64,000 nucleotides of DNA from Bradyrhizobium sp. CCBAU 53340 (GTDB lineage: Bacteria; Pseudomonadota; Alphaproteobacteria; Rhizobiales; Xanthobacteraceae): NCBI RefSeq assembly GCF_015291645.1, contig NZ_CP030055.1, forward strand, positions 2,480,001-2,544,000. Direction: 5' to 3'. This document shows positions 1 to 9,632 of this stretch, piece by piece. A model generated the notes under the pieces. The model had not been told where the DNA came from. It made no database searches and saw only the letters and a program-made list of their open reading frames with translations. Numbering within the stretch: position 1 is the stretch's first letter; each line of letters opens with the position of its first letter. The translations under genes were made by a program, and so were the position numbers.

Positions 1-1
1 C

Positions 2-1357
<1,356 letters not shown>

Positions 1358-1395
1358 CCTTGCCACGTATGATACCGGAGTAGTCTCGCGTTTGC

Positions 1396-1424
1396 TTGAG
1401 ACGAATCGCGACTTGCGGTAGTAT
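1396..1424 (+). promoter_or_regulatory. Possible sigma-70 promoter for the parA-phasin pair
   Basis: TTGAGA (1396-1401) and TAGTAT (1419-1424) are separated by 17 bases in the 141-base gap between the monooxygenase and the parA-like gene. The second gene overlaps the first, so one promoter here could serve both. This is a consensus match only. Confidence 0.4.
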
Positions 1425-1498
1425 TTTTGCGCTGCAAGATGCTATTTCCGACAACGCCTGAGTTCCGCGTCGTTGCCATCTTGAGGAGAGCGCGGAAC

Positions 1499-2161
1499 AT
1501 GCACGTCCTTGCTCTGGTCACGCAAAAAGGCGGAAGCGGCAAGAGTACGCTGTCCGTTGGACTTGCGGTGGCAGCGATGCAGCGCGGAGAGCGCGTCGGT
1601 CTTATTGAAGCGGACGCGCAAGGCACGATTTCGAACTGGAAGGAGCGGCGAGCTGGCGCCTATCCTTGCGTCGACTGCGTTGCCGATCCCGCCGAAATCG
1701 AGCCGGTGATAGCCCGCCTCAAGGCCCAAGGGGTCTGGCTTGCAATTATCGACACAGCCGCCACGAACAATGCCTTGGCGATGCGCGCCATTGCCAGTGC
1801 AGATCTTTGTCTCATCCCGGCTCGTCCGAGTCCGGCCGATATCGAAGCCGCAATACCGACGCTGATCGCTATTCGCAGGCTCAATCGCCGGTTTGCCTTC
1901 ATCCTCAATCAGACACCCACGCGAGGGGGCCGGCTGAGCGAGGCTGCCACGTCGCTCAACTCGCTCGGCTTGCTTGCGCTCCCCTTCATTGGGCAGCGTA
2001 ACGATCACCAGGACGCGCTCGGGGCAGGGCTGGGCGTGACCGAGTTCGCACCGGAGGGAAAAGCCGCAGAGGAAATTGCGGCCCTGTGGGGTTGGATTTC
2101 GGAGCGCCTTATCGTGGAGTCGAATGATCATGGGCAAGCCGCGCTCAAGACCGCCTGCTGA
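1499..2161 (+). CDS. ParA/MinD-family ATPase, orphan type without ParB
   Basis: 220 residues starting at ATG 1499, chosen because GAGGAG lies just upstream. The N-terminus MHVLALVTQKGGSGKSTLSV carries the deviant Walker A motif with the signature lysine (K10) and the phosphate-binding lysine (K15). An EADAQG segment follows, and IIDTAA is the Walker B region. The short length, with no N-terminal DNA-binding domain, matches orphan ParA proteins that position cargo on the nucleoid, as in the McdA or ParC types. No ParB gene or parS-like array is seen. The 3' end overlaps the phasin-like gene, so the two are probably translationally coupled. A role in placing PHB granules is inference. Confidence 0.85.
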   Translation: MHVLALVTQKGGSGKSTLSVGLAVAAMQRGERVGLIEADAQGTISNWKERRAGAYPCVDCVADPAEIEPVIARLKAQGVWLAIIDTAATNNALAMRAIASADLCLIPARPSPADIEAAIPTLIAIRRLNRRFAFILNQTPTRGGRLSEAATSLNSLGLLALPFIGQRNDHQDALGAGLGVTEFAPEGKAAEEIAALWGWISERLIVESNDHGQAALKTAC

Positions 2162-2783
2162 CGTTGCACGCGCCGGGCGTCGCTCGCTGGTGGAGCTGGC
2201 GGCGGAAGTGAGCCGTGCCGTCGACAAGGCCTTGGCCGAGTCGTCGGACCCGGTCACCGCCTTGCTTCAGGATGCGCCGCAGATCGCGCAAGCAGCGCCT
2301 GCTCCGATGACTGTTCCGGTACAAGAAGCGGCCAGCGTGGTCGTTGCACGGCCTGATGCAAGACATGAACCTCCGAGCAGCACCACCATTGATCTCATCG
2401 TGGACATGGCCAAGGATTGTCAGGCCCGTGCCTTGGACGGCATGAAGACTGGTGCTCACACTGCGCTGGATTATGCCAAGGACCTCGCCAAGTCACGGCT
2501 TGCCGGTGGAACGTCTGAGGCCGATGGAGACGTTGCCGCGGAAAGCCATCTCATCGAGGCGATTGGAACGGCAGCCGAGTGTCGCGCCGTCGTGCTCGAA
2601 CTCATGAAAGTGAATGCGGGCGCGACCTTGGAGTATGCGCGGGAGTTGGGCCGTGCGAGAACGCTGGCGGAATTGGTTGAGCTCTCGAGCACGCATGCGC
2701 GGAAGCAATGTGAGTTGGTCACGAAGCAAACCGAGTTGCTGAGATCGCTTGCTCAAAACATGATAAAGCCCGGCGCCAGGTAG
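2124..2783 (+). CDS. Phasin-like protein with duplicated helical segment
   Basis: 219 residues from ATG 2124 (a second ATG lies at 2130), overlapping the ParA gene by 38 bases. The C-terminal half is amphipathic helix of phasin type, seen in ATLEYARELGRARTLAELVE and HARKQCELVTKQTELL. A segment of about 27 residues is repeated: CQARALDGMKTGAHTALDYA (from residue 99) aligns with CRAVVLELMKVNAGATLEYA (from residue 153). The N-terminal 90 residues are Ala/Pro-rich and begin with a basic stretch (GKPRSRPPADVARAGRRS). Phasins coat polyhydroxybutyrate granules. The overlap with parA suggests that this is its cargo or adaptor protein. Confidence 0.7.
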   Translation: MIMGKPRSRPPADVARAGRRSLVELAAEVSRAVDKALAESSDPVTALLQDAPQIAQAAPAPMTVPVQEAASVVVARPDARHEPPSSTTIDLIVDMAKDCQARALDGMKTGAHTALDYAKDLAKSRLAGGTSEADGDVAAESHLIEAIGTAAECRAVVLELMKVNAGATLEYARELGRARTLAELVELSSTHARKQCELVTKQTELLRSLAQNMIKPGAR

Positions 2784-2807
2784 CGCCGCTCGCCTGTCGT
2801 CATGCGC

Positions 2808-4040
2808 TCAGGATCTGCGCGGGACAATCAGGGGGAGGCCCAGATCGATCGCGAGTGCAAGCAGCACAGCGCCGCCGCCAAGAGTGAACAGGAGCGGATA
2901 GTCGCCGCCGGTGTTCGCGTAGATCCAGGAGAAGCCGTAGGCGGCGGCTGCCTGGAATAGGGCAAAACTCGTAGTGGCGTGGCTCCATGTCGCGCGCTGC
3001 TGCTCGCTGGAGTGCGGGACAAGCTCGTGGATGCGTCCGAGCACCAGCGGCACGATGCCGGGCGTGAAGCCGCCGATCACCACGCTCGACACGATCAGCG
3101 ACACCGGCGCAGTGCTGACGGTCGGGAGCATTACGGCGGCTGCCTCGATCAGGAAGGCTGCGCGCAGGGCTGGGCCGAATCCCGAGCGGTCGCCGAGATG
3201 GCCGGTGACGAGCGGTCCAACGATCGCGCCGAGGCCGTATAGCACCCAATAGCGCGATCCGGCAGCAATGCCCCGGCCGAGGCCGCGTGCCACGAAATCG
3301 ACCACGAACACCATGTGCGGCACCAGCGCGACCGCGTTGAGGCCGTATTGGACCAGCAGCGCACGGGTGGCCGTCGACGTGTGAGGCTGCTTTGCATGAT
3401 GCGCGGGCGCAGAGTCCGTCCTGGCTTCTGCAGGCCAGTTCCACCAACTCGCGAGCGTCAGCATGGCCGAGAGCACGCCAAGGCCACACCAGCTCTGCTG
3501 CAAGCCTTGTTGCAACAACAACGGGACCAGCGTGCCCGATGCGGCAACGCCGAGGCCGACGCCCGCAAAGATTACGCCGCCGATGATGCCGCGGCGCGCC
3601 GGCGAGGTGTACGGAAGGATGACGGATGCCGCCAGCACCATGATGATGCCGCCGGTGAGGCCAGAGAGCAAGCGCCAGGCGAAGAACCAGATGAAGGACA
3701 CGGGCGCTGAGCTGGCAAAGAAGGAGAGGGTGGCGAGCAGCATCATTAACCGCAGTGCCGGGACCGCCCCGATGCGCGCCGCGACTGCTCGCGCCGTAAG
3801 CGCGCCGGCGAGATAACCGGCAAGGTTCGCGGCACCGAGATAGACGACGTCGGAGGCACTGAACCACTTTGCCGCGATCAACGCCGGAATCAGCGGTGTG
3901 TAGGAAAAGCGGGCGAGGCCGAGCCCGACCAGCGATGCGGCGAGGCCGGCGACGGCATATCGCCAAGTTGCCTCTGACGCCGTGCCCGGCCGCTGCTGCG
4001 GCCGCGCGTGGTTCTTGGTATTTGCATTGAGTTCGGTCAT
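2808..4040 (-). CDS. MFS transporter, YbfB/YjiJ type
   Basis: 410 residues read from ATG at 4040, preceded by GAGGATAAC as ribosome-binding site. A hydrophilic N-terminus is followed by about twelve hydrophobic segments. The first, LVGLGLARFSYTPLIPALI, and RRGIIGGVIFAGVGLGVAAS are typical of YbfB/YjiJ-like major facilitators. The substrate is unknown. It lies 34 bases downstream of the SDR gene on the same strand, so the two form an operon, and both are divergent from the LysR gene. Confidence 0.8.
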   Translation of the reverse strand: MTELNANTKNHARPQQRPGTASEATWRYAVAGLAASLVGLGLARFSYTPLIPALIAAKWFSASDVVYLGAANLAGYLAGALTARAVAARIGAVPALRLMMLLATLSFFASSAPVSFIWFFAWRLLSGLTGGIIMVLAASVILPYTSPARRGIIGGVIFAGVGLGVAASGTLVPLLLQQGLQQSWCGLGVLSAMLTLASWWNWPAEARTDSAPAHHAKQPHTSTATRALLVQYGLNAVALVPHMVFVVDFVARGLGRGIAAGSRYWVLYGLGAIVGPLVTGHLGDRSGFGPALRAAFLIEAAAVMLPTVSTAPVSLIVSSVVIGGFTPGIVPLVLGRIHELVPHSSEQQRATWSHATTSFALFQAAAAYGFSWIYANTGGDYPLLFTLGGGAVLLALAIDLGLPLIVPRRS

Positions 4041-4074
4041 GTTATCCTCGTGCGCGCAGGGCGCGCGGATGCGT

Positions 4075-4785
4075 TCAGTGGCCGGCGCTCTGGCCGCCAT
4101 CGACATGCAGAATCTCGCCGGTGACGAAGGACGCACCCTCCAGATAGAGCGCGGCATCGACGATGTCGGACATCTCGCCCATGCGCCCGACCGGGTGCAT
4201 CGCGCCGTACTGGGCGTGCGTCGAAACCGGATGCATCGGCGACTTGATGATCCCCGGCGCAACCGCGTTCACGCGGATTCCTCGCCTGGCGTATTCGATT
4301 GCGAGCGACTTGGTGGCGGCGTTGAGACCGCCCTTGCTGAGCGAGGCCAGAACCGAGGGCACGTTCGAATTGGCCTGGTCGACCAGCGTGGTGGTGATCT
4401 GGACGACGTGCCCAGAGCCCTGCTTCTCCATCTCAACGATGGCAAGTTGTGTGATGTTGAAGAAGCCAGCGACGTTGGTGCCCATCACGGCCGCGTAGTC
4501 CTCGGCGGTATATTGCGTGAACGGCTTTGCGACGAAGATGCCGGCATTGTTGACCAGCGTGTCGACGCGGCCGAAGCGCGCGACGGCCTGCGCAACGACT
4601 CGCTCGGCGGTCCTGCGGTCAGCGATGTCGCCGGCAACGGCGAGAACATCATCGTCGCCTGACGGCTTGATCGACCTCGCTGTGGCAACCACGCGATAGT
4701 TGCGATCGCGAAAACCCTGGACCAGGGCAGCGCCGATGCCCTGTGACGCACCGGTGATGATGGCAACCTTCTGCTCGATACCCAT
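4075..4785 (-). CDS. SDR-family oxidoreductase lacking the catalytic tyrosine
   Basis: 236 residues from ATG 4785, with CAGGAG upstream. The nucleotide-binding motif TGASQGIG (residues 11-18) and NNAG (79-82) are intact, and VNAVAPGIIKSPM follows the active site. At the catalytic position the usual YxxxK reads ALASLSK-like: Lys151 is present but position 147 is Ala, not Tyr, and the upstream catalytic Ser region reads TTT. The protein may bind NAD(P) without classical dehydrogenase chemistry, or use a substitute residue. It is first in an operon with the MFS gene and faces a LysR regulator. Confidence 0.85.
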   Translation of the reverse strand: MGIEQKVAIITGASQGIGAALVQGFRDRNYRVVATARSIKPSGDDDVLAVAGDIADRRTAERVVAQAVARFGRVDTLVNNAGIFVAKPFTQYTAEDYAAVMGTNVAGFFNITQLAIVEMEKQGSGHVVQITTTLVDQANSNVPSVLASLSKGGLNAATKSLAIEYARRGIRVNAVAPGIIKSPMHPVSTHAQYGAMHPVGRMGEMSDIVDAALYLEGASFVTGEILHVDGGQSAGH

Positions 4786-4862
4786 GACGGGCTCCTGTTG
4801 TTGATCCGCGCCAGCGCTGACTGGCTTGCCCGCTGACGTACGCCGCGTCGGGCCGGCTGCGA

Positions 4863-4912
4863 ATACGCGCCATCCGGCAGACACTCTTTCGCGGCGCGTA
4901 TGAATGCCGGAT
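4863..4912. promoter_or_regulatory. Compound inverted repeat, probable LysR operator
   Basis: ATACGCGCC (4863-4871) matches GGCGCGTAT (4893-4901) as its exact reverse complement. The adjoining ATCCGGCA (4872-4879) is likewise matched by TGCCGGAT (4905-4912). The paired half sites sit centrally in the 203-base divergent region between the SDR and LysR genes, where LysR-family regulators normally bind. The assignment to this regulator is inference. Confidence 0.45.
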
Positions 4913-4988
4913 CGGTGCCTGGTGGCGGTTGCCGTGGTTGAAGCAAGCGCCTAGTTTGCCGGTGGAATCTTGGGGATGACGGGAAGGC

Positions 4989-5912
4989 ATGGATCGTCTG
5001 GATGCGATGAAGGTGTTCGTCCTTGCGGTGGACGAAGGCAGCCTCGCCGCCGCAGGTCGCAAGCTGGGCCGTTCGCCCGCGGCGGTCAGCCGCGCGATCG
5101 CCTTTCTCGAAGAGCGGGTCGGCGCCGAACTCCTGCATCGGACGACGCGTTCAATCAAGCTGAGCGAGGAGGGCGACCGTTACGTCGCAGTCTGCCGCCG
5201 CGTGCTGACGGAGTTGGAGGAGGCCGACGACATCGCAGCAGGGCCGCGCACTGCGCCACGCGGCTTGCTCACGATCACGGCCCCCGTCGTGTCGGGCGAG
5301 ATGGTGCTGCGGCCGATCCTCGACGGGTTTCTCGATGCCTATCCGACGGTGTCGGCAAAGCTTTTGCTGTTCGATCGTGCGGTCAATCTGATCGAGGAGG
5401 GCGTCGATATCGCGCTTCGCATCGGGCCCTTGGCGGATTCGGCGATGGTAGCGATGCGGGTCGGCGAGATCAGCCGAGTCGTGGTGGCCGCGCCGCGTTA
5501 TCTGAAGCAGCATCCGCGCATCATCGAGCCCGGCGATCTCGCCAAACATCAGATCGTGGCGCTGGCCCACCTTCCGAATTCCTGGACCTTTGCGCCGCAG
5601 ACAGGTTCATCGGTGCCGCGAACGGTCCAGTTCACGCCGCGCTTCACGGTCAACAGCACCTATGCGGCGGTGGCCTCCGCCGTTGCGGGGCGCGGCGTCG
5701 CGCGGATGTATTCGTATCAGGTGGCCGAGCAGGTCGCGCGCGGCGAGCTCGAAATTGTGCTGGCCAGCGATGAGGATCCGGAGATGCCGGCGCATCTGAT
5801 TGCTCCGCAGGGCCGGCTCTCGGTGCCCAAGGTGCGCGCCTTCACCGACTTTGCCGTGCCGCGGCTGAAGAAGCATTTTGCGCAGCTCAAAAAGAGCCTC
5901 AAGACGCGCTAG
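4989..5912 (+). CDS. LysR-family transcriptional regulator
   Basis: 307 residues. The N-terminal helix-turn-helix (MDRLDAMKVFVLAVDEGSLA, then AAGRKLGRSPAAVSRAIAFL) is standard for LysR. The C-terminal ligand domain starts at about residue 90 (GLLTITAPVVSGEMVLRPIL) and resembles the DsdA/AaeR-like subgroup that often controls a divergent SDR or transporter. GGGAAGGC upstream serves as ribosome-binding site. It is transcribed away from the SDR/MFS pair and is probably their regulator; the inducer is unknown. Confidence 0.9.
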   Translation: MDRLDAMKVFVLAVDEGSLAAAGRKLGRSPAAVSRAIAFLEERVGAELLHRTTRSIKLSEEGDRYVAVCRRVLTELEEADDIAAGPRTAPRGLLTITAPVVSGEMVLRPILDGFLDAYPTVSAKLLLFDRAVNLIEEGVDIALRIGPLADSAMVAMRVGEISRVVVAAPRYLKQHPRIIEPGDLAKHQIVALAHLPNSWTFAPQTGSSVPRTVQFTPRFTVNSTYAAVASAVAGRGVARMYSYQVAEQVARGELEIVLASDEDPEMPAHLIAPQGRLSVPKVRAFTDFAVPRLKKHFAQLKKSLKTR

Positions 5913-6064
5913 ACATCGCGGCGACACCGCGACTGCCAATGCGTTGGTCGTGTATATAGCCGCAGCGCTGGATCGGCCATGGTTCCCGAACGGTTAACGC
6001 CGATTTAACGGATGAATCCTAGCCTGTCTCGGCCGGGGTTACTCGCAAGGCCGAGGTGAGCCCA

Positions 6065-6220
6065 ATGGAAGCCCAGAAGATCGCGGTCGACGCCGTCGTC
6101 GCGCTGACCGATTGCGATCGCGACGCCGTCATAGCCTTTATCCGCCGGCTCTATCTCGCTGGCGTCACGGATCCCAAGCGCCTGACCTTCAAAGGTCTCC
6201 AGGCGCTGTCGCGGGCGTGA
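6065..6220 (+). CDS. Small uncharacterised protein (51 aa)
   Basis: A 51-residue frame starts at ATG 6065 behind AGGTGAGCCCA and ends in TGA at 6220. It reads MEAQKIAVDAVVALTDCDRD with a basic second half (AFIRRLYLAGV, DPKRLTFKGLQAL). It has no membrane segment and is predicted to be mostly helical. The ribosome-binding site and ordinary codon use for this genome favour a real gene. The function is unknown and no family was recognised. It stands alone between the LysR and LpxO-like genes. Confidence 0.5.
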   Translation: MEAQKIAVDAVVALTDCDRDAVIAFIRRLYLAGVTDPKRLTFKGLQALSRA

Positions 6221-6360
6221 TTCGGCTCGTTTCGGCCCGTTTTCGCGCCGGTTCCATCCCGAAGCCCTCTCGAGCGTGACCGCAACCCCCGGTGAATATC
6301 TTGCCGCTGGGGGCGCCGCGGGTTACACGACACCCGGCTGGGTCACTTGGGATTGGGGAA

Positions 6361-7290
6361 ATGCTGAAACAGCTTTTTGCGCCGCAACTCGTCATTCTGT
6401 ATGTGCTTGCGGCATCGACCATCTACGTTCATTTCCGGGGCAAGCAGCGGCTGCGCTTCGCGCGCCAGCTCGGCGATCACTCGACCTATCTCGCGCCCTA
6501 CAACGTGCTGATGTATGCGGGCTCGGCGGTGCCGAACAAGCCGGTGATCTCGGTCGAGCAGTTTCCGGAGCTGAAGCCCCTCAGCGAGAACTGGGAGACC
6601 ATCCGCGACGAGGCGGTTCGTCTGTTCGACGAAGGTTTCATCCGCGCAGCAGCGAAGAACAACGATTGGGGCTTCTATTCGTTTTTCAAGAGCGGCTGGA
6701 AGCGGTTTTACCTGAAATGGTACGACGACTTCCTGCCGTCGGCGAACACGCTGTGCCCGAAGACGGTGGAGCTGCTCAAGTCTATCCCGAGCGTGCACGG
6801 TGCGATGTTCGCGATGCTGCCGCCCGGCGGCAAGCTTGGGGCGCATCGTGATCCGTTCGCGGGCTCGCTGCGCTACCACCTCGGTCTCGTCACGCCGAAC
6901 TCGAACAAGTGCCGCATCCTGGTCGACGGCGTCGAATGCGTCTGGCGCGACGGCGAGGCCTTCATGTTCGACGAAACCTTCATCCACAGCGCGGAGAATG
7001 CGACCGACGTCAACCGCATCATCCTGTTCTGCGACGTCGAACGCCCGATGAAGTACGGCTTCGTGACCGCGATCAACCGCTGGGTCAGCCATCACATCGT
7101 CAAGGCGTCGGCGACCCAGAATGTTGATGGCGAGCATGTCGGCGTGCTCAACAAGGTGTTCGGCAAGCTCTACGAGATCCATCTCGGCAGCCGCAAGGTC
7201 AAGGAGTGGAACCGCGACGTCTACTACACGCTGAAATACTCGCTGACGGCGTTGATCCTCGGCCTCATCGTGTTCTCGGCGTTGAAGTGA
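6361..7290 (+). CDS. Aspartyl/asparaginyl beta-hydroxylase family, LpxO-like
   Basis: 309 residues from ATG 6361. A membrane anchor at each end (residues 8-24 and KYSLTALILGLIVFSAL) flanks an Fe(II)/2-oxoglutarate dioxygenase domain. Metal-ligand candidates are H and D in LGAHRDPFAG and the distal H in DETFIHSAEN; R in NRIILF would bind 2-oxoglutarate. LpxO enzymes of this family 2-hydroxylate a secondary acyl chain of lipid A at the inner membrane. That role fits a genome with an elaborate lipid A, but the substrate is not proven. A strong terminator follows directly. Confidence 0.8.
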   Translation: MLKQLFAPQLVILYVLAASTIYVHFRGKQRLRFARQLGDHSTYLAPYNVLMYAGSAVPNKPVISVEQFPELKPLSENWETIRDEAVRLFDEGFIRAAAKNNDWGFYSFFKSGWKRFYLKWYDDFLPSANTLCPKTVELLKSIPSVHGAMFAMLPPGGKLGAHRDPFAGSLRYHLGLVTPNSNKCRILVDGVECVWRDGEAFMFDETFIHSAENATDVNRIILFCDVERPMKYGFVTAINRWVSHHIVKASATQNVDGEHVGVLNKVFGKLYEIHLGSRKVKEWNRDVYYTLKYSLTALILGLIVFSALK

Positions 7291-7312
7291 TCGTACCGCC
7301 AAGTTGAAAATG

Positions 7313-7341
7313 AAAAGCCCCGGAGTGCTCCGGGGCTTTTT
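7313..7341 (+). terminator. Rho-independent terminator after the LpxO-like gene
   Basis: AAAAGCCCCGGAG, loop TG, then CTCCGGGGCTTTTT: a perfect GC-rich stem ending in a T tract, 22 bases after the stop codon. Confidence 0.9.
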
Positions 7342-7494
7342 GTTTGTGGATGTGCCGAGCCGTCACGGCAGCTTGGCGCTTATGTTGATGATCGTCCCGA
7401 CATGCTGGCCGCGCAGCGCCGCGGATATCCGGCCCGGCACGAGACATCCTCTCGTTTAACTGCGATCTCTGCGGCGGACTGGCAGAGCTCTACA

Positions 7495-7531
7495 AACCTT
7501 GTTGCACGCATCGGTCCATGGCAACAAGGTT
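7495..7531. promoter_or_regulatory. 11-bp perfect inverted repeat before the SnoaL-like gene
   Basis: AACCTTGTTGC (7495-7505) and GCAACAAGGTT (7521-7531) are exact reverse complements with a 15-base spacer. They end 21 bases before the next start codon. It could be an operator or a leader hairpin; there is no T tract to make it a terminator. Confidence 0.4.
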
Positions 7532-7552
7532 GCAGCGATTTAGCGGCCAGAC

Positions 7553-8023
7553 ATGGAGCAGGCAATGACCCAATTGCCACTTGCAAACACCGGGACCGTG
7601 CGATTCTTCCGCGCGTGGCTGGACACCTTCTCAGGCTATGTCCGCGAGGTCGACTACGCGTCTGCGCGGCCGCTCTTCCATCCTGATGTGCTGGCCTTCG
7701 GCACGCATAACGATGTCATCCCCGGGCTCGACCAATGGGTGACCACACAATGGGACAACGTCTGGCCGAAGACGACGGACTTCCGCTTCGTGCTCGACCA
7801 GATCTCGGTTCTGGCCTCTGCCGATGGCACGATGGCGACGGTGATCGCGCCGTGGACGAGCACGGGCTATCATCTCGACGGCAGCGCGTTTCCGCGACCG
7901 GGCCGCGCGACCATGATCTTTTCGAGGAATGGCAATGGCTGGCTGTGCGTGCATTCGCACATGTCGCTCAATCGCGGTGTGCCGCAGGCAAGCCATGCCG
8001 ATCGGCCGGTGAAGGCCTGGTAG
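7553..8023 (+). CDS. Nuclear transport factor 2 (SnoaL)-like protein
   Basis: 156 residues from ATG 7553 (an ATG at 7565 is an alternative). The pattern fits the NTF2-like cone fold: an N-terminal helix, then DYASARPLFHPDVLAFGTHN, a central WDNVWPKTTDFRFVLDQISV strand region and a C-terminal WLCVHSHMSLNRG strand. Members of this fold include polyketide cyclases, isomerases and stress-related proteins, so the activity cannot be assigned. There is no signal peptide. A perfect inverted repeat lies just upstream. Confidence 0.7.
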   Translation: MEQAMTQLPLANTGTVRFFRAWLDTFSGYVREVDYASARPLFHPDVLAFGTHNDVIPGLDQWVTTQWDNVWPKTTDFRFVLDQISVLASADGTMATVIAPWTSTGYHLDGSAFPRPGRATMIFSRNGNGWLCVHSHMSLNRGVPQASHADRPVKAW

Positions 8024-8144
8024 GGTAAAGCCTTCAGGCATCGTGACGGGTCTTTGTGCAGCGATAGCCCTGGGACGCCGGCTGCAGTCGACCCGCCGGC
8101 TTGGGCGGCCGACGAAAGTTCTATGCGCTCGTTTCTGGCCCGCC

Positions 8145-8169
8145 GGAACCCTTGGAACCCAACTTCGTT
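8145..8169 (+). promoter_or_regulatory. EcfG-like general-stress promoter
   Basis: GGAAC (8145-8149) and CGTT (8166-8169) are separated by exactly 16 bases. This is the motif recognised by EcfG sigma factors of the PhyR-NepR-EcfG general stress response in Rhizobiales. The CGTT ends 59 bases before the MHS transporter start. It is a motif match only. Confidence 0.5.
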
Positions 8170-8228
8170 TGTTCCTCAACGAATAACCAGCGAAACGTGC
8201 AGCGGGGGCCATCGGAGGAGACATTCCC

Positions 8229-9569
8229 ATGGCAACACTCGGCCTTGACGCCAGCCAACTCACCGCATCCGAGCATCAGCGCCAGCTTCGTCGGGCCGTG
8301 ATCGCCTCGACGGTCGGCACTGCGATCGAATGGTACGATTTCTTCCTCTACAGCACCGTCACCGGTCTGGTTTTCGCAAAGCTGTTCTTTCCGCACTCGG
8401 ACCCCTGGGTCGGGACGCTGGAGGCGTTTGCGATCTACGCGGTCGGCTTCATCGCACGTCCGATCGGTGCGGCTATCTTCGGCCACTATGGCGACCGCAT
8501 CGGACGCAAATCCACGCTGATCGCGACGCTGCTCCTGATGGGGCTGGCGACCGCCGCAGTGGCCGTCGTGCCGACCTATGCCAGCATCGGCATCTGGGGT
8601 GCCGTGATCCTTACCGTGCTGAGATTCATCCAGGGCGTCGGCGTCGGCGGCGAGTGGGGTGGCTCGGTGCTGATGTCGATGGAATGGGCCCGCAACGACC
8701 AATCTCGCGGATTGGTCGCGTCATGGCCGCAATTCGGCGTTCCTTGCGGCCTCTTTCTCGCCAATCTCGCGGTGCTGGCCTTCAGCCAGATGGCGGGCGA
8801 ACAGTTCCTGGCCTGGGGCTGGCGCATTCCGTTCGCGCTCAGCATCATCCTGGTCGGCGTCGGCCTCTATATTCGTCTCGGCATCCTCGAAACGCCGGTG
8901 TTCTCGAAGCTCGTGGCCGAACGTCAGGTCGATCGCACGCCGATGCTGACCGTGATCCGGGAATATCCGAAGGAGATCTTGCTGTCTGCATTCGCGCGCA
9001 TGTCGGAGCAGGCGCCGTTCTACATCTTCACCGCCTTCATCTTCTCCTACGGCATCGGCACCCTGCACGTTTCGCGCGACTTCCTGCTGACCGCGGTACT
9101 CTCGGCCTCGGTGCTGTCGTTCGTCTCGATCCCGCTGTGCGGGCATGTCTCCGATCAGATCGGCCGCAAGAACATGTACATGATCGGCGCTGCGGCGACC
9201 GGCATCTTCGGCTTCATCTATTTCGCGATGCTCAACACGGGATCGCTGACCGTCATCTTCCTGGCGATCATCCTGTCGCTGATTCCGCACGACATGCAGT
9301 ATGGGCCGCAAGCCGCCTTGATCGCCGAGAGCTTTACCGGACGCCTGCGCTACAGCGGCTCCTCGCTCGGTTATCAGCTCGCATCCGTGATCGCCGGCGG
9401 CCCCGCGCCGCTGATCGCCACCTGGCTGTTCGGCACGTTCCACTCGGCGACTGCGATCGCGGTCTACATCGCGATCTGCGCGATCATGACGCTGGTCGCG
9501 ACCGCCATGATGACCGACTACACCGGGAAGGATATCAACGCGGCGGGTGCGCACGAGCGGCGGACTTGA
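8229..9569 (+). CDS. MFS transporter, metabolite:H+ symporter (MHS) family
   Basis: 446 residues from ATG 8229 behind GGAGGAGA. The start of the first segment, VIASTVGTAIEWYDFFLYST, and the loop GHYGDRIGRKSTLIATLLLM are hallmarks of the MHS family, which includes the KgtP, ShiA and ProP types. There are twelve hydrophobic segments. It probably imports an organic acid or osmolyte with protons; the substrate is unknown. The promoter region contains an EcfG-like motif, suggesting stress or starvation control. A bidirectional terminator follows. Confidence 0.85.
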   Translation: MATLGLDASQLTASEHQRQLRRAVIASTVGTAIEWYDFFLYSTVTGLVFAKLFFPHSDPWVGTLEAFAIYAVGFIARPIGAAIFGHYGDRIGRKSTLIATLLLMGLATAAVAVVPTYASIGIWGAVILTVLRFIQGVGVGGEWGGSVLMSMEWARNDQSRGLVASWPQFGVPCGLFLANLAVLAFSQMAGEQFLAWGWRIPFALSIILVGVGLYIRLGILETPVFSKLVAERQVDRTPMLTVIREYPKEILLSAFARMSEQAPFYIFTAFIFSYGIGTLHVSRDFLLTAVLSASVLSFVSIPLCGHVSDQIGRKNMYMIGAAATGIFGFIYFAMLNTGSLTVIFLAIILSLIPHDMQYGPQAALIAESFTGRLRYSGSSLGYQLASVIAGGPAPLIATWLFGTFHSATAIAVYIAICAIMTLVATAMMTDYTGKDINAAGAHERRT

Positions 9570-9575
9570 GGCCGC

Positions 9576-9606
9576 AAAAAGCCCCGGACGCGACATCCGG
9601 GGCTTT
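9576..9606. terminator. Bidirectional terminator between convergent genes
   Basis: GCCCCGGA (9581-9588) pairs with TCCGGGGC (9596-9603). It is flanked by AAAAA on the left and TTT on the right, so it can end transcripts from both the MHS transporter and the convergent hydrolase gene. Confidence 0.85.
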
Positions 9607-9632
9607 GCATCTTCCGCGATAGCAAGGTCAGC

